In this document: piece after piece, positions 8,679 through 16,426 of the stretch | Layout: each line of letters begins with the position of its first letter | Position numbering within the stretch: position 1 is the first letter of the stretch | From: JANWXD01 sp035575135 | GTDB lineage: Bacteria; Acidobacteriota; Terriglobia; Bryobacterales; Bryobacteraceae | DNA length: 64,000 nucleotides | Direction of reading: 5' to 3' | Assembly: GCA_035575135.1 (NCBI GenBank) | Contig: DATLYE010000023.1 | Coordinates: 124,001-188,000 of the forward strand | Made by a program: the position numbers and the translations under genes | The notes under the pieces: model-generated | What the model was told of the DNA's origin: nothing | The model's database searches: none | What the model saw: the letters and a program-made list of their open reading frames with translations, nothing else

Positions 8679-8897
8679 TTACTTGTGGCGGTAGGTGATG
8701 CGGCCTTTGGTCAGGTCGTACGGCGACAGCTCGAGAGTAACCCGGTCGCCGGCCAGCACGCGAATGCGGTTGCGGCGCAGCTTGCCCGCCAGGTGCGCGA
8801 GCACGACCCGGTCCTCGTCGAGTTTCACGCTGAACAGGCCGCTCGGGAACTTTTCGATCACTGTTCCAGTGACCTCGATACAGTCCTCCTTGCTCAT
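8679..8897 (-). CDS. infA: Translation initiation factor IF-1
   Basis: A 72-residue S1/OB-fold protein binding the ribosomal A site during initiation. The sequence is canonical IF-1: IEVTGTVIEKFPSGLFSVKL, VLAHLAGKLRRNRIRVLAGD and a C-terminal KGRITYR. The start is fixed by a strong AAAGGAGG directly upstream of the ATG. It lies outside the usual ribosomal-protein operon, between a cold-shock gene and wecB. Confidence 0.95.
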   Translation of the reverse strand: MSKEDCIEVTGTVIEKFPSGLFSVKLDEDRVVLAHLAGKLRRNRIRVLAGDRVTLELSPYDLTKGRITYRHK

Positions 8898-8957
8898 CCC
8901 CCTCCTTTCTGGCGGCCGGGCGGCGCCGGTCTTCGGGCCGGCCCGGCCCGCCGGAGA

Positions 8958-9161
8958 TCAGACTACCGTTACATTCGTCGCTGCGAGTCCCTTCGGACCA
9001 CGCGTGACTTCGAACTCCACTCGTGAGCCTTCTTCCAAGGTCCGGTAACCTTCCGAACGGATCGCGGAGTAGTGCACGAAGACATCTTCTCCGTTTTCCC
9101 GCTGGATGAACCCGTAGCCCTTGGCGGCGTTAAACCACTTGACGGTACCTCTTTCCTTCAT
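8958..9161 (-). CDS. Cold-shock domain protein (CspA family)
   Basis: A 67-residue OB-fold nucleic-acid chaperone with both RNA-binding motifs: KGYGFIQ (RNP1) and DVFVHYSAI (RNP2). I chose ATG 9161, which gives the normal CspA length and start (MKERGTVKWFN). The longer frame running back to 9548 reads through the leader and is not protein-like. It probably melts RNA secondary structure for transcription and translation. It lies just upstream of infA on the same strand. Confidence 0.95.
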   Translation of the reverse strand: MKERGTVKWFNAAKGYGFIQRENGEDVFVHYSAIRSEGYRTLEEGSRVEFEVTRGPKGLAATNVTVV

Positions 9162-9479
9162 GACCCTTGCCTTTTTCCGCGCCCGCGATTCGAAGTCGCC
9201 CTGAGGCGGCTGCAAACCGCGGACCGTGATAGTGTGCACTGACCCGAATCCGATCCGCCCGATGACGGAGAGCCTGGTCCCGCACACCCCACCCGCTGCG
9301 ATGTGTGTTGGGAGGGCCCCCGAAACGTTCGCCGAACCAAATACGGAGTCAAGACGCCGTCCCTCATTATAGCAGCGGATCGGGCCCGCGTTTGCCGGAC
9401 GGGTTTTCTCGGGTGTTTGCCTCATGAGTGCCCTCCTCGGAATTGCCGATAGGGACAAAAGAACAGGTTTGTAGCGCGG
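9162..9479 (-). promoter_or_regulatory. Long leader/promoter region of the cold-shock gene, divergent from a GGDEF gene
   Basis: This is 318 bases with no convincing gene. A TATAAT box on the minus strand (attata at 9366-9371 on the plus strand) would give an mRNA leader of roughly 200 bases ahead of the cold-shock start. Long structured leaders are a known feature of cspA mRNAs, where they sense temperature. I see no clear -35 match. The right-hand end must also hold the promoter of the divergent diguanylate cyclase gene. Confidence 0.35.
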
Positions 9480-10508
9480 ATGATTTCTCTCAAGAAGAGC
9501 CTGGACGATCTGGAGCGAGCGGAAAACCGGTTTCGCACCTGCCTGCATTGTTACGTAGCGGCCCTACAGAGTATGGAAAAACACGCCGTAACCGCTCGCG
9601 AGGACCTGGCGGAGGAGCACCGGGCGGCTTTGCGGCGGATTCGGCGACGCCTGCTGGAGGACTCCGATTGCCAGACGGTCCAGCAAAGCGTCTCGTGGCT
9701 CGATGAAGCTCTGCGCGACTACAGCCGGAAATCCTCATCAGTGTGGCGCGAGCGCGAGGCGGAGATCAAGAAGATCCTGGCGCTGCTGGCCGAGGCCGCC
9801 GAGACGCTGGGCGCTCGAAGTGAAAGCTACACCGAAGACTTGCGGGCCGTAGCCCGGCGCTTGGAAGCGGCCGCGCACCAGGACGACTTGGCTACGATCC
9901 GGCGCAAACTTGCCGAAGGCATCCGCCAAATCAAGCAATGCGCCGAGGAGATGCAGCGGGAAAACCAGGCCTCGGCCGCCCAGCTCCGCCAGGAACTGGA
10001 AGCGTTCCCGGAGCGTCTGGCCCGGGTGGAGGTCCTTGCGGTCACCGATCCTCTCACCGGTCTTGCCAACCGCCGGGCGGCAGAAAAACTGATTGAAGAG
10101 AAGATCCGGGCCGGGGACCGCTTCTGCCTGATGCTGTTCGACCTGGACGACTTCAAGCGGATCAACGATCAGTACGGGCATCAGGCCGGAGATCAGGTTC
10201 TGCGGTTTTTCGGCCGGAGGCTTGCCGAGCAGTTCCGCCCGAGCGATCTGGTCTGCCGCTGGGGCGGGGACGAGTTCCTGGTGGTGCTGGCCTCGACGCT
10301 CAGCGACGCACAGAGCCGGCTCCAAGGTATCCAGGCCCGGGCGGCCGGCTGCTACGCTTTCAAGCTCCATAACCGCGAAGTCGTCATCGAGGTGCGGGCT
10401 TCGGCAGGCATCGCCGAGCATGTACCGGGCGAGACCGCCGAGGAGCTTTTTGCGCGCGCCGACGCCTTCCTCTACGAACGCAAAGCCGCACAAGGAGTCC
10501 GCTCATAA
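9480..10508 (+). CDS. Diguanylate cyclase (GGDEF) with coiled-coil N-terminus
   Basis: A 342-residue cytoplasmic protein. Residues about 1-170 are charged and helical with no recognisable sensor domain and no membrane segment. Residues about 180-340 form a GGDEF domain: DPLTGLANRRA, the metal-binding LFDLDDFKRIND, and the signature RWGGDEF. An RxxD inhibitory site (RPSD) lies exactly five residues before GGDEF, so feedback inhibition by cyclic di-GMP is likely. It should make c-di-GMP from two GTP. The PilZ protein encoded at about 21 kb is a possible receptor in the same cell. No EAL domain is present. Confidence 0.9.
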   Translation: MISLKKSLDDLERAENRFRTCLHCYVAALQSMEKHAVTAREDLAEEHRAALRRIRRRLLEDSDCQTVQQSVSWLDEALRDYSRKSSSVWREREAEIKKILALLAEAAETLGARSESYTEDLRAVARRLEAAAHQDDLATIRRKLAEGIRQIKQCAEEMQRENQASAAQLRQELEAFPERLARVEVLAVTDPLTGLANRRAAEKLIEEKIRAGDRFCLMLFDLDDFKRINDQYGHQAGDQVLRFFGRRLAEQFRPSDLVCRWGGDEFLVVLASTLSDAQSRLQGIQARAAGCYAFKLHNREVVIEVRASAGIAEHVPGETAEELFARADAFLYERKAAQGVRS

Positions 10509-10513
10509 CCCCG

Positions 10514-10598
10514 TCATAATTCCGTCGGTCATAATTCCGTCAGCCTGGTGTGGCACCTTTTTTCCATAATTCGGTCAGCCTGGTGTGGCACCTTTTTT
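10514..10598. repeat. Three-copy short direct repeat cluster, REP-like
   Basis: The 12-base unit cataattccgtc (one copy with c to g) occurs three times, at about 10515, 10530 and 10565. Two copies extend into a 33-base repeat with one mismatch, at 10531-10563 and 10566-10598. Each 33-base copy contains ggtgtggcacc, a small inverted repeat, followed by six T. The block is non-coding and fills most of the gap between the GGDEF gene and the SbcD-like gene. Each copy could terminate transcription weakly. Its reuse within one gap suggests a dispersed repeat family. Confidence 0.75.
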
Positions 10599-10602
10599 GA
10601 CA

Positions 10603-10619
10603 GGCTCACTCTGTGAGCC
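10603..10619. terminator. Perfect hairpin directly after the repeat cluster
   Basis: Seven-base perfect arms ggctcac and gtgagcc flank the loop tct. It sits five bases after the T-run of the last repeat and 23 bases before the SbcD-like start. It may end the GGDEF transcript together with the repeats or act as a protein-binding site. There is no T-tract on the plus strand after it. Confidence 0.4.
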
Positions 10620-10642
10620 ACCGCCGGCCCTAGATTGAGAAC

Positions 10643-11746
10643 ATGAGATTCCTCCACACCGCGGACTGGCAGATCGGCTTGAGCCTGGCCCAGCTCGGAG
10701 AGAAGGCCGGCGAAGCGCGCAAGCGCCGGTTGGACACCGCCCGGAGCATCGCCCGATTGGCCCATTCCGAAAAGGTCGACTTCGCGCTCATCGCCGGCGA
10801 CACTTTCGAACATAACGGGGTCGGCGAGGGCCTCATCCGGGAGATTGCTTCCGTCTTGAGCAGCTTCGGTTGTCCGGTCTACGTGATCCCAGGCAATCAC
10901 GACCCGGCCGGGCCGGGCTCCGTCTGGGAGCGCCCGTACTGGAAGGATTGCGCGAACGTTTTCATTCTTACCGAGCCGTGTCCGGTACCCGTAACCGGGG
11001 CAACACTGTTTCCGTGCCCTGCCCGCGATGCCGAGGCCAAACGCGACCCTACCGAATGGATCCCGCCCCGGGGCGGCGACGCCGCTCTTCGGATCGGCCT
11101 TGCGCACGGCAGCGTGATCGGCAATCCCGAGATCGAAGTGTCGTGCCCCATCCCCCGCAACGCCCCTGAGCTGCGCGGTCTCGACTACCTTGCCCTTGGT
11201 CACTGGCATTCGACAGCGCTTTATCCGGATTCCTTCGGAGCCGTGCGCATGGCGTATTCGGGAACGCACGAGCCCTCACGGTTTGGAGAAACGGATTCGG
11301 GAAATGTGCTTCTCGTGGAAATCCCGGCTCCGGGCGCGCAGCCTCGCATCGAGGCACGGCGTGTGGCCAGCCTGCGCTGGCTCACGATGGACTGCGCCGT
11401 CGGGGGCGAAGCAGATCTTGACCGGCTCTTCGCCGAACTGCAGCACCTCGAAGATCCGGGTAACACGATTGTGGAATGCCGGCTGAAGGGCATGCTGCGG
11501 AGCGGGTATCTCGGCCACCTCGATCCGGTGGAACAGCTTCTCCAGTCCCGCTTCTTTTTTGGCCGGTTGAGCACCCAGGGTTTGCTGCCGGAGCCTGAAG
11601 ACTTTTCCTGGACGGACGATCTGCCTGCGGGCTACCTCCGGCGGGCTGCGGAACGACTTCTGGACCAGGCCGGCCGGAACCCCGAGCCCGCGGCGGTGGA
11701 GGCGCTGCGGCTGTTGTATCGCGGTCTGCGGGAGGTGCGGACATGA
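10643..11746 (+). CDS. SbcD/YhaO-like DNA repair exonuclease
   Basis: A 367-residue calcineurin-like phosphoesterase. The metal-binding motifs appear in order: HTADWQIG (residues 5-12), AGDTFEHN (Asp53), IPGNHDPAG (Asn85-His86-Asp87), GLAHGS and GHWHS. These match the Mre11/SbcD nuclease core. The C-terminal third is divergent from E. coli SbcD and would hold the ATPase-binding region. The stop overlaps the start of the SbcC-like gene by four bases (ATGA), so the pair is translationally coupled and presumably forms one complex that processes DNA ends. Confidence 0.88.
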   Translation: MRFLHTADWQIGLSLAQLGEKAGEARKRRLDTARSIARLAHSEKVDFALIAGDTFEHNGVGEGLIREIASVLSSFGCPVYVIPGNHDPAGPGSVWERPYWKDCANVFILTEPCPVPVTGATLFPCPARDAEAKRDPTEWIPPRGGDAALRIGLAHGSVIGNPEIEVSCPIPRNAPELRGLDYLALGHWHSTALYPDSFGAVRMAYSGTHEPSRFGETDSGNVLLVEIPAPGAQPRIEARRVASLRWLTMDCAVGGEADLDRLFAELQHLEDPGNTIVECRLKGMLRSGYLGHLDPVEQLLQSRFFFGRLSTQGLLPEPEDFSWTDDLPAGYLRRAAERLLDQAGRNPEPAAVEALRLLYRGLREVRT

Positions 11747-14499
11747 CTGTGTCCCATCTGGCCGTCGAGAAGTTCCGTTGCTTTGTGAGCCGCACGGAGC
11801 TGCGGCTCGATCCGGAAGGCGTCACGGTAATTTGCGGGCCGAACGGCTCGGGCAAGTCCACCTTGCTGCACGCATTGCTCATGGTCCTGGCAAATCCCCA
11901 CACTGCCGGCGGTAAGGCAATGGAAGCCCTCCGTCCGTGGGGTACGGATCTGGCTCCCGAAATCTCCGCAATTTTCGATCACAACGGCGGGACATGGCGC
12001 GTCTGGAAACGATTCCTGTCGAGGCCCGAATGCCGCCTGGAGAATCGCACGGCGCGGGGTGGTTTCGCGCTGGTGGCAGAAGGCAAGGCCGCCGACAGGA
12101 AATTGGAGGAGATGCTCGGCCTCGGCCACGTGAGCGGCGCGGCCGGGATTGGCCATCTGGGTTGGATGCAAGTCCTTTGGGCGCCGCAAGGGGAGGTAGC
12201 GATGCCTGAGCTGAGCGGGCGTGCTCTGGAAGACGTGCGCGCCATTCTCGGCGCCCAGCTGGGAGGGCCGCTTGGCGCCCGGCTCGAGCAGTGGATCGAG
12301 GGGCAGTACCTCGAGCTCTGGACTGGTAACGGAAGACCCAGGAAAGCCAGGGAGCAGGAACAAGCCCGGCTTGCGGCAATGCGGCAGGCGCTCGAAGAAG
12401 CCCGGCAAAGGTTGGACAGAGTCGCTCAGCTTTCCCGGGCCGTGGAACTAACGCAGGGCGAAGCACAGGAACTCAAGCACCGGGTTGCGCGGATGCGCGG
12501 CGAGCTGGAAAAAGCCGAGCGGGAGGAGAAAGACGCGCAATTTTTGAGAATGATCGCGGGCAATCTGGAGGCCCAGTGCCGGCTGGTGGAAAGCCGGCAT
12601 CAGGAGCTGAAGAGGCGCATCGAGCGCATTGAGGCTCTGACGCGCCAGGACTGGGAGTGCCGCCAGAGGATTCACTCTCTGGAAGCATCCGTGCGGGAAA
12701 AGCAGGAGGCAGCGTGGGATCGCCTGAAGTGGGCGGAGGCGGCCAGAGAGCGTGCGGAGGCTCTGGGCGAGGAGTGCGAACGGTTACGCGCACGGGCACA
12801 ACGGGCTCTGGGGTTCGCGCAGCTTCTCCGAGAGCGAGACGAGATACGCCACCGCTTGAGGCGGATCGAGGAACTTGCCGAGCACGTGGACCGGGAACGC
12901 GGGGCTTTGGAGGCGTTGCGCGCACCCTCGGACGCCGAGCTCGCCCGGATGCGTGAGCTGCAAGGGCGGTGGCGAGAACTGGAAGTGCGGCTGGAGAGCT
13001 GCCTCCTCAAAGTGGAGCTTGTGCCGGAGACCGAGGGTAGTGTGGAAGTGCTGGCCGGCGAGCCCGCGGGCCGGCATGCCTTGAAGCCGGGGGCGGGCTT
13101 CGAGGTACGGAGCGAAGGTCGCGCAGAGATACGTATCCCGGGCTTCGGGTTGATCCGGGTTGCCGGCCCGGAGACCCCGGCGGCTCAGCTCCGCCAAGAT
13201 CGTGATGCGGTGGCATCGCACCTAGAGGAAATGCTGCGGCGATTGGGCGCGACGGATCTGGCGGAAGCGGAGGCACGCCACGCGCGGCTCGTCGAAATCC
13301 GCAATCGAGTCGCCCAACTCGAAGCCGAGCAGCGGACTTTACTGGCCGGATCGAGCGCCGAGGAATGGAAGCAGCGCGCCGGGGAGCACGAAGCCGAAAT
13401 CGCGGCGATTGTCGGGCAGTTCCCGGAGTGGACGGCGATTCCGGCGGCCGAGTCCCGCCAACTTGCCGAGCAAGCAGAGCGGGAACTGCAAGCAAAGTCG
13501 GAAGAGTTGCGGACTGCCCGGAAGGAATCCGAAGAAACGCTGGACCGATGGCGCCTCACACAGATGGAAGCAGAGCGGGAAGCGGCCGCGCTCGAAAGGA
13601 CTCGTGAGGAGTTGGAGCGAACCGTCTCCGAGTTAACCTCGCTTGCCTCCGACGGGCGCAGTGCCGAGCAGCGCGCCGAGGAGCTTCACCGCCTGGAGCT
13701 GGAGTGGCGCCACCTCAAGAGCGAGCGAGAGAAAGCAGAGGACGAACTGGCGCGCTGCCGGCCGGAAGGCGCGGCCCGCCTGAGGGAGGAAATTCAGAAC
13801 CTCGAGGAACGGGCGGCTCAGGCCGAACAGCGACGCGTCCAGGCCGAGGCGGATCTGCGGGCGCTCCTGTCGAGCGCGCCCTACGATGAGTACATCGTCC
13901 TTGAAGAGCAAACCGCCCAACTGGAACGGAAAATCGAAGCCACAGAGGTTCAGGCCGAGGCAATCCGGCGGGTTCGGGAAGCGGTTCGGGCGGCCAAACA
14001 GGAGGCACTCGAGGGCTTGGCAGAGCCGGTGGCGGAGGAAGCGGCGCGAATTCTCTTGCAAATCGCGGGACGGCGCTTGGGATCCCTCAAGATCGGAGAA
14101 AATCTCTCCATTCAGCATCTGGAGCCGCCGGCGGCCGGGCGCCCGGTGGACCTGCACGAACTATCGGGGGGAGAGCAAGAGCAGATCCATCTGGCGGTGC
14201 GGCTGGCCCTGGCCCGGTTCCTGGCCCGGTCCGAGCGCCAGCTCGTGGTGCTCGACGATGCATTCATGTTCACGGACGACGAACGCCTGGGGCGGCTTCT
14301 CGATCTGATCGGAGAGCTGCGGGCTGCGTTGCAAATCGTGATTCTTACCTGCCACCCGGAACGGCTGCGCGGCCTGCCTGGAGCCCGGTTCGTGCGGCTG
14401 CAGAACTTCGAGCTGGTCGGCGAATCCGGCGGCTATGCGCCCGGCCCTGACGGGAGTGCGCTCAGTAGCTTTGTGCCGGACGCTGGTAGGGTTCCTTGA
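11743..14499 (+). CDS. SbcC/Rad50-like ABC ATPase with a beta-rich insert in place of a zinc hook
   Basis: A 918-residue SMC-like protein: Walker A GPNGSGKS at residues 32-39, two very long coiled-coil stretches (about 200-410 and 490-760), the ABC signature LSGGEQEQIHLA near residue 805, and Walker B LVVLDDAFMF. It should partner the overlapping SbcD-like nuclease in ATP-driven DNA end processing. Rad50/SbcC normally have a CxxC zinc hook at the coiled-coil apex, and I find none. The apex region (about residues 418-475) is a short beta-rich segment (VELVPETEGSVEVLAG, then GFEVRSEGRAEIRIPGFGLI). It resembles inserts in some other bacterial SbcC-like ATPases, from memory. Its 3' end overlaps the convergent M1-like gene by 38 bases. 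Confidence 0.88.
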   Translation: MTVSHLAVEKFRCFVSRTELRLDPEGVTVICGPNGSGKSTLLHALLMVLANPHTAGGKAMEALRPWGTDLAPEISAIFDHNGGTWRVWKRFLSRPECRLENRTARGGFALVAEGKAADRKLEEMLGLGHVSGAAGIGHLGWMQVLWAPQGEVAMPELSGRALEDVRAILGAQLGGPLGARLEQWIEGQYLELWTGNGRPRKAREQEQARLAAMRQALEEARQRLDRVAQLSRAVELTQGEAQELKHRVARMRGELEKAEREEKDAQFLRMIAGNLEAQCRLVESRHQELKRRIERIEALTRQDWECRQRIHSLEASVREKQEAAWDRLKWAEAARERAEALGEECERLRARAQRALGFAQLLRERDEIRHRLRRIEELAEHVDRERGALEALRAPSDAELARMRELQGRWRELEVRLESCLLKVELVPETEGSVEVLAGEPAGRHALKPGAGFEVRSEGRAEIRIPGFGLIRVAGPETPAAQLRQDRDAVASHLEEMLRRLGATDLAEAEARHARLVEIRNRVAQLEAEQRTLLAGSSAEEWKQRAGEHEAEIAAIVGQFPEWTAIPAAESRQLAEQAERELQAKSEELRTARKESEETLDRWRLTQMEAEREAAALERTREELERTVSELTSLASDGRSAEQRAEELHRLELEWRHLKSEREKAEDELARCRPEGAARLREEIQNLEERAAQAEQRRVQAEADLRALLSSAPYDEYIVLEEQTAQLERKIEATEVQAEAIRRVREAVRAAKQEALEGLAEPVAEEAARILLQIAGRRLGSLKIGENLSIQHLEPPAAGRPVDLHELSGGEQEQIHLAVRLALARFLARSERQLVVLDDAFMFTDDERLGRLLDLIGELRAALQIVILTCHPERLRGLPGARFVRLQNFELVGESGGYAPGPDGSALSSFVPDAGRVP

Positions 14500-16426
14500 G
14501 GTACTTTGCCGCCTCCTCCTGGGCGCCTTGCGTGTTGTCTTTGGTCCGGATTGCCTGCTGGTATTCATTGACCGCCCGCTCGCGCTGGCCCGTGATGTCG
14601 AAGATCTTGCCGAGATTGATGTGGGACCAGACTTCGACCCAGGGCGGATCCAGGTCACCGTTCAGCGCCTCGCGGAACTCGTTGGCCGCCGACTGGTAGT
14701 TGTTCTGGAGGAAGAAAATCTCTCCGATGCGGTAATGAGCCAGGGAGCTGTAGCGGTTGACTTCCAGGGCCTTCTGGTACTCCTTGAGCGCCTCGCCGAA
14801 CTCGCCGACCTCCGCGAACTGCTCGCCGCGCCGGATCGCGACCGCCACGCGGATGGAATCATCCACGCGCAGGACGCGGTGGTTGGGATCGAGGATCACG
14901 TTCTTGGGCTTGCCAAACGTTTCCACCACAAATTCCGAAGACGTTCCCACCACTTCGATGGTCTTGGTCTCGGGATTGCCTTCGGTCTCGATTTTGAGCT
15001 CGACGGGCATCCGGAAGGTATCCAGATCCTGGGCGACCTTGCCCATCACGCGGAATCCTTTCTGCGTGCGGAAGATGGTGTAATCCATGCGAAACTCGGG
15101 CGCGCCGCTCGACTCGATCCACTGGATGAAAAAGTACTGGAGATTGGACCCGGAAACGGCCTCTGCGGTGCGCCGGAAATCGTCGGTGCTCACCGAGCGC
15201 CAGGCAAAGCGGTCCGGAATTTCCTTGAGCAATTTGAAGAAGGGTTCGTCCCCGATCACGGTGCGCAGCATATGGTATACGGCGGCGCCCTTACCCGCCG
15301 TGCTGGCCCAGAGTTCCGGGGCGTAGTCTTCCCAGCGCGCCGACTGGCTTAGCGGCGGGTTGTCCACGGTAAGCGCCTCGATGTAGGTGTCCTTGAGGGC
15401 GCTCTCAAAGGCGGGCGGGCCCGAGGTCTGATGCAGATAGAGGAGTTCGGCGTAGCGTGCCGCACCGTTGGTAATCCAGAGGTGGTTGCGCGTCACCGGG
15501 GAGACCAGATGGCCCCACCACTGGCGCGCGATCTGGTTGGCCAGCAGGCGGCCGTTCACCTCGCGTCCGATCCCGCGCGGGGAGAGAAACACAATACCGC
15601 CTGCCGCGTAGCCGTTGGGAGCCCCGTCTTCGGTCTCAAACAGCGTGAGATTGGCCTGGGGCGCCAGGCCGAAAACGCTGGTCAAGTAGTTCAGCACACG
15701 CGCCGTCTCCTGAGCCCAGGCGCCCGCCATCTCGGCTTCCGGACCGCGAAAATACACGGTAGTGGAGACGCCCTCGGAGGCGATCTGTACGGGATCGGTT
15801 CGGGAGACGGCAAGACTGCCGGGAAAGGAGGGCTGGGAGACCCGGAAGGAGTAGGCCAGCTTGCCCGAGGCCGCCCGGTCGCTGCGCTCGCTGCCCGAGC
15901 ACACGACGCGGTAGCCCTCCGGCACCGTGATGCGCAGATCGGCGGTGTAGCGATCAGTGGTGTAGCCGCTCACCGGAAACCACCGCGCCGGGTAGAGCAG
16001 GAAGGCGTAGTCCGGATGGATGGCCGCAAACTTGATGCCGTAAACGGGCGACTCCTCGCGGCCTCGCAGGATCCCGTCATAGTAGAATTTCACACTCTTC
16101 GGCTGTCCCTTCGGGAGGGGCTCGGGAAAGCTCAGGCGCACGGAGAAGTCCGGGCGCGAACGCGTGGCCTGGATCGGCCGTCCTTGCTCATCTTCGACCT
16201 TGGAGACGTTCAGAGCGTTGTGCAGCTCGAAAACGACTGTGTAAACACCCTCCTCTTGCGGTTGGAAGCGGATTTCCGCAGTGGCTGCCAGCGACTGGGA
16301 ATCGGGACGGATATCGGCTTCGATCACGTAGTGCTCAACGTCAATGGCCGCCCGCCGTTGGGCTTCCTGAGCGGCGGCTCCTGCTGCGGCCAGCAACAGC
16401 AGGGCCGTGAGGATGCTATTTCGCAT
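14462..16426 (-). CDS. M1 aminopeptidase-fold protein with lost active site and C-terminal TPRs
   Basis: A 654-residue exported protein (signal peptide about residues 1-19) with the M1 N-terminal beta domain, a gluzincin-like domain and two to three TPR units at about residues 540-640. The M1 zinc site HExxH-x18-E should fall at residues 297-320. Here it reads NQIARQWWG and ends ITNG, so His297, Glu298, His301 and Glu320 are Asn, Gln, Arg and Asn. The flanking QWWG and LW residues are kept. The GxMEN motif is also degenerate. It is probably a non-catalytic binding or scaffold protein in the periplasm. It overlaps the end of lpxB by 11 bases, suggesting a role tied to the envelope. Confidence 0.85.
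   Translation of the reverse strand: MRNSILTALLLLAAAGAAAQEAQRRAAIDVEHYVIEADIRPDSQSLAATAEIRFQPQEEGVYTVVFELHNALNVSKVEDEQGRPIQATRSRPDFSVRLSFPEPLPKGQPKSVKFYYDGILRGREESPVYGIKFAAIHPDYAFLLYPARWFPVSGYTTDRYTADLRITVPEGYRVVCSGSERSDRAASGKLAYSFRVSQPSFPGSLAVSRTDPVQIASEGVSTTVYFRGPEAEMAGAWAQETARVLNYLTSVFGLAPQANLTLFETEDGAPNGYAAGGIVFLSPRGIGREVNGRLLANQIARQWWGHLVSPVTRNHLWITNGAARYAELLYLHQTSGPPAFESALKDTYIEALTVDNPPLSQSARWEDYAPELWASTAGKGAAVYHMLRTVIGDEPFFKLLKEIPDRFAWRSVSTDDFRRTAEAVSGSNLQYFFIQWIESSGAPEFRMDYTIFRTQKGFRVMGKVAQDLDTFRMPVELKIETEGNPETKTIEVVGTSSEFVVETFGKPKNVILDPNHRVLRVDDSIRVAVAIRRGEQFAEVGEFGEALKEYQKALEVNRYSSLAHYRIGEIFFLQNNYQSAANEFREALNGDLDPPWVEVWSHINLGKIFDITGQRERAVNEYQQAIRTKDNTQGAQEEAAKYLKEPYQRPAQSY

Noticed and set aside
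9162..9548. N-terminal extension of the cold-shock protein to 196 residues
   Set aside because: The extension has no cold-shock or other domain, runs through the predicted promoter, and homologues start at the equivalent of 9161.
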